This document shows, piece by piece, positions 44,799 to 46,145 of a stretch of DNA of 46,145 nucleotides (within the stretch, counting starts at the first letter, position 1; each line of letters opens with the position of its first letter). Both the position numbers and the translations under genes were made by a program. The stretch spans positions 8,580-54,724 of the forward strand of contig DNPN01000094.1 in assembly GCA_003501385.1 (NCBI GenBank), given 5' to 3'. The notes beneath the pieces are model-generated. The model had not been told where the DNA came from, made no database searches, and saw only the letters and a list, made by a program, of their open reading frames with translations. The DNA is from Rhizobium sp. (GTDB lineage Bacteria > Pseudomonadota > Alphaproteobacteria > Rhizobiales > Rhizobiaceae).

Positions 44799-46145
44799 AT
44801 GTCTAATTTGTCAGTTTTGAAAAAGATTTTTTTACTGATGGGGCTCAGTCTCATCATCATGGCGGGTGCGCTTTTTTACAGCGGTCAGCAATCGTACAAT
44901 TCGATTGTCGCTGAGAGAAAAGCCATGCTCATGAACATTGACCACACGGCCATATCAATTTTCAAACGTTACCAGTCACTTGAGACAGAAGGTAAGATGA
45001 GCCGCGAGGCCGCGCAAAAAGATGCCATCGCGCAGGTTATGGCAATGCGTTATGGCACAGATGGTTATTTATGGATCAATGATCTCAATGGCATGATGGT
45101 GGCGCACGCGGCCAAGCCAGCGTTGAACAACACAAGTGTTCTGGGCATGAAAGATTCGAATGGCGTTTTCATTTTTCAGGAATTTATCAAAATTGGCAAA
45201 ACCAGCGGCGAAGGCGATCTTGACTACCTGTGGCCAAAGCCCGGTTCTGATCAGCCGGTGGGCAAAAACTCCCACGTAATTCTGTTTGAGCCATGGGGAT
45301 GGATCGTTGGGACCGGCGTCTATAATGACGACATCGTTGCGCTACGCCAAAAGCAAATGCTGGCAACCGGCATTATTATGGTTCTTGCCGCAATTGCCAC
45401 CATTTGTGGCTCCGTTGCCATCGGTCGGTCCATATCAACTCCGCTCAACGCGCTTAAGGTGACCATGATCAACATTGCCGCCAACGATACGGCGGGCGAC
45501 ATTCCCCACACGCACCGTCGCGACGAAATTGGCCAAATGGCGGCTGCACTGGTCAACATCAAGAATTCGGTGATCGAGCGCATCCAGTTGGAGAGCAATC
45601 GCGTCGCGAGCCAGGCCGAGATAGAACACAGACGTCAACAGCAAATCGACAGCGAACGACACAACAGCGAAAAGCAGGCAGCGGTCGTCAACAGCTTTGC
45701 CGAAGCGCTCGAATCCCTCTCCAAAGGCAACCTGACCGTGAGGCTGGCGGACCTGCCCGCTGATTACCGCAAGCTGGAAACCGATTTCAACAAAGCGGTC
45801 TCCATTCTGGCCGAGACGCTGGAGAAGGTTGCGGAGAGCACAATGGCGGTTGGACGCTCGGTGGACGAGATCAACGCAGCCGTGACAGATCTTTCAAAAC
45901 GCACGGAAGGTCAGGCTGCCAATCTTGAAGAAACAGCGGCGGCCATTGAAGATATCACCCGCAAGATCCAATCGTCTGAGGGCAGCATCGAAAAAGCACG
46001 CGCCATGGCGATGTCCGCCAAAGACGATGCGGCCAAATCCAGCACCATTGTCACCCAGGCCGTCAGTGCGATGGGCTTGATCGAACAATCCTCTACCAAA
46101 ATCAATGATATCATCAGCGGCATCGACGAGATTGCGTTCCAGACC
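44799..46145 (+). CDS. Methyl-accepting chemotaxis protein with Cache_2 sensor (3' end outside window)
   Basis: ATG 44799 after GGAGGAG opens a frame running 449 codons to the window end with no stop. A transmembrane helix (FLLMGLSLIIMAGALFY) leads a periplasmic single Cache domain (about residues 35-185; GYLWINDLNGMMVAHAAKP, YLWPKPGSDQPVG, EPWGWIVGTGVY). A second helix at about 190-212, a HAMP region (about 213-290) and the beginning of the signalling domain (LSKRTEGQAANLEETAAAIE; IISGIDEIAFQ) follow. It senses small organic acids or similar ligands outside the inner membrane and signals to CheA; the ligand is unknown. It is probably complete in the genome. Confidence 0.93.
   Translation, partial: MSNLSVLKKIFLLMGLSLIIMAGALFYSGQQSYNSIVAERKAMLMNIDHTAISIFKRYQSLETEGKMSREAAQKDAIAQVMAMRYGTDGYLWINDLNGMMVAHAAKPALNNTSVLGMKDSNGVFIFQEFIKIGKTSGEGDLDYLWPKPGSDQPVGKNSHVILFEPWGWIVGTGVYNDDIVALRQKQMLATGIIMVLAAIATICGSVAIGRSISTPLNALKVTMINIAANDTAGDIPHTHRRDEIGQMAAALVNIKNSVIERIQLESNRVASQAEIEHRRQQQIDSERHNSEKQAAVVNSFAEALESLSKGNLTVRLADLPADYRKLETDFNKAVSILAETLEKVAESTMAVGRSVDEINAAVTDLSKRTEGQAANLEETAAAIEDITRKIQSSEGSIEKARAMAMSAKDDAAKSSTIVTQAVSAMGLIEQSSTKINDIISGIDEIAFQT

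Overview
The window looks like a chromosomal segment of a Rhizobiales bacterium, most likely Rhizobiaceae (Rhizobium/Agrobacterium/Allorhizobium). Four things support this: a type II glutamine synthetase gene (glnII) divergent from a gstI-like gene, with a sigma-54 promoter and an NtrC-type site between them; a bacA transporter gene; several copies of rhizobial intergenic palindromic (RIME-like) repeats; and a typical alphaproteobacterial purine catabolism set. I cannot name the species from sequence alone.

Layout. 1-3.7 kb: repeat-rich leader, aldose 1-epimerase-like gene, CPT-like P-loop kinase, adenine deaminase, then a palindromic repeat. 3.7-4.2 kb: a DUF4160/DUF2442 pair (toxin-antitoxin-like), with the DUF4160 gene broken by a single-base frameshift. 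4.2-13.4 kb: M23-type envelope protein with an altered zinc motif, GH13 alpha-glucosidase, GT4 glycosyltransferase, der with a YfgM-like TPR gene, NnrU, BacA. 13.4-15.9 kb: AT-rich leader and a processive GT2 glycan synthase (BcsA/CrdS/BgsA-like, no PilZ), then a second copy of the palindromic repeat. 16-22.4 kb: MFS transporter, methionine aminopeptidase paralogue, luciferase-like oxidoreductase, FlxA-like small protein, glpK, bdhA and a large hairpin. 22.5-37 kb: purine degradation region (xdhA-xdhB-xdhC, LysR, puuD-guaD, allA-uraH) with a TPR-sulfotransferase, a DUF1127 gene, a metallophosphoesterase and a decayed LysR/flavoprotein pair. 37-42.2 kb: a lone one-module NRPS (C-A-T-TE) with a glycine-like specificity code and an AT-rich upstream region. 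42.2-46.1 kb: glnII, gstI-like gene, uraD and a chemotaxis receptor running off the end.

How the genes fit together. Adenine (ade), guanine (guaD) and hypoxanthine/xanthine (xdhABC) converge on urate. PuuD oxidises urate to 5-hydroxyisourate, UraH and UraD convert this to S-allantoin, and AllA acts at the end of the route, releasing glyoxylate and urea. Allantoinase (puuE) and allantoate-degrading genes are not in the window. glnII with its NtrC/sigma-54 control is a nitrogen-limitation gene, so much of the right half is devoted to nitrogen scavenging.

Best candidates for a second look: the NRPS with a Gly-like code and no visible partners; the DUF4160 frameshift; the HxY zinc motif in the M23 protein; the MITE-like element splitting xdhA from xdhB; and the NtrC site placed to serve both glnII and gstI. 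I found no CRISPR array, tRNA, rRNA or transposase.
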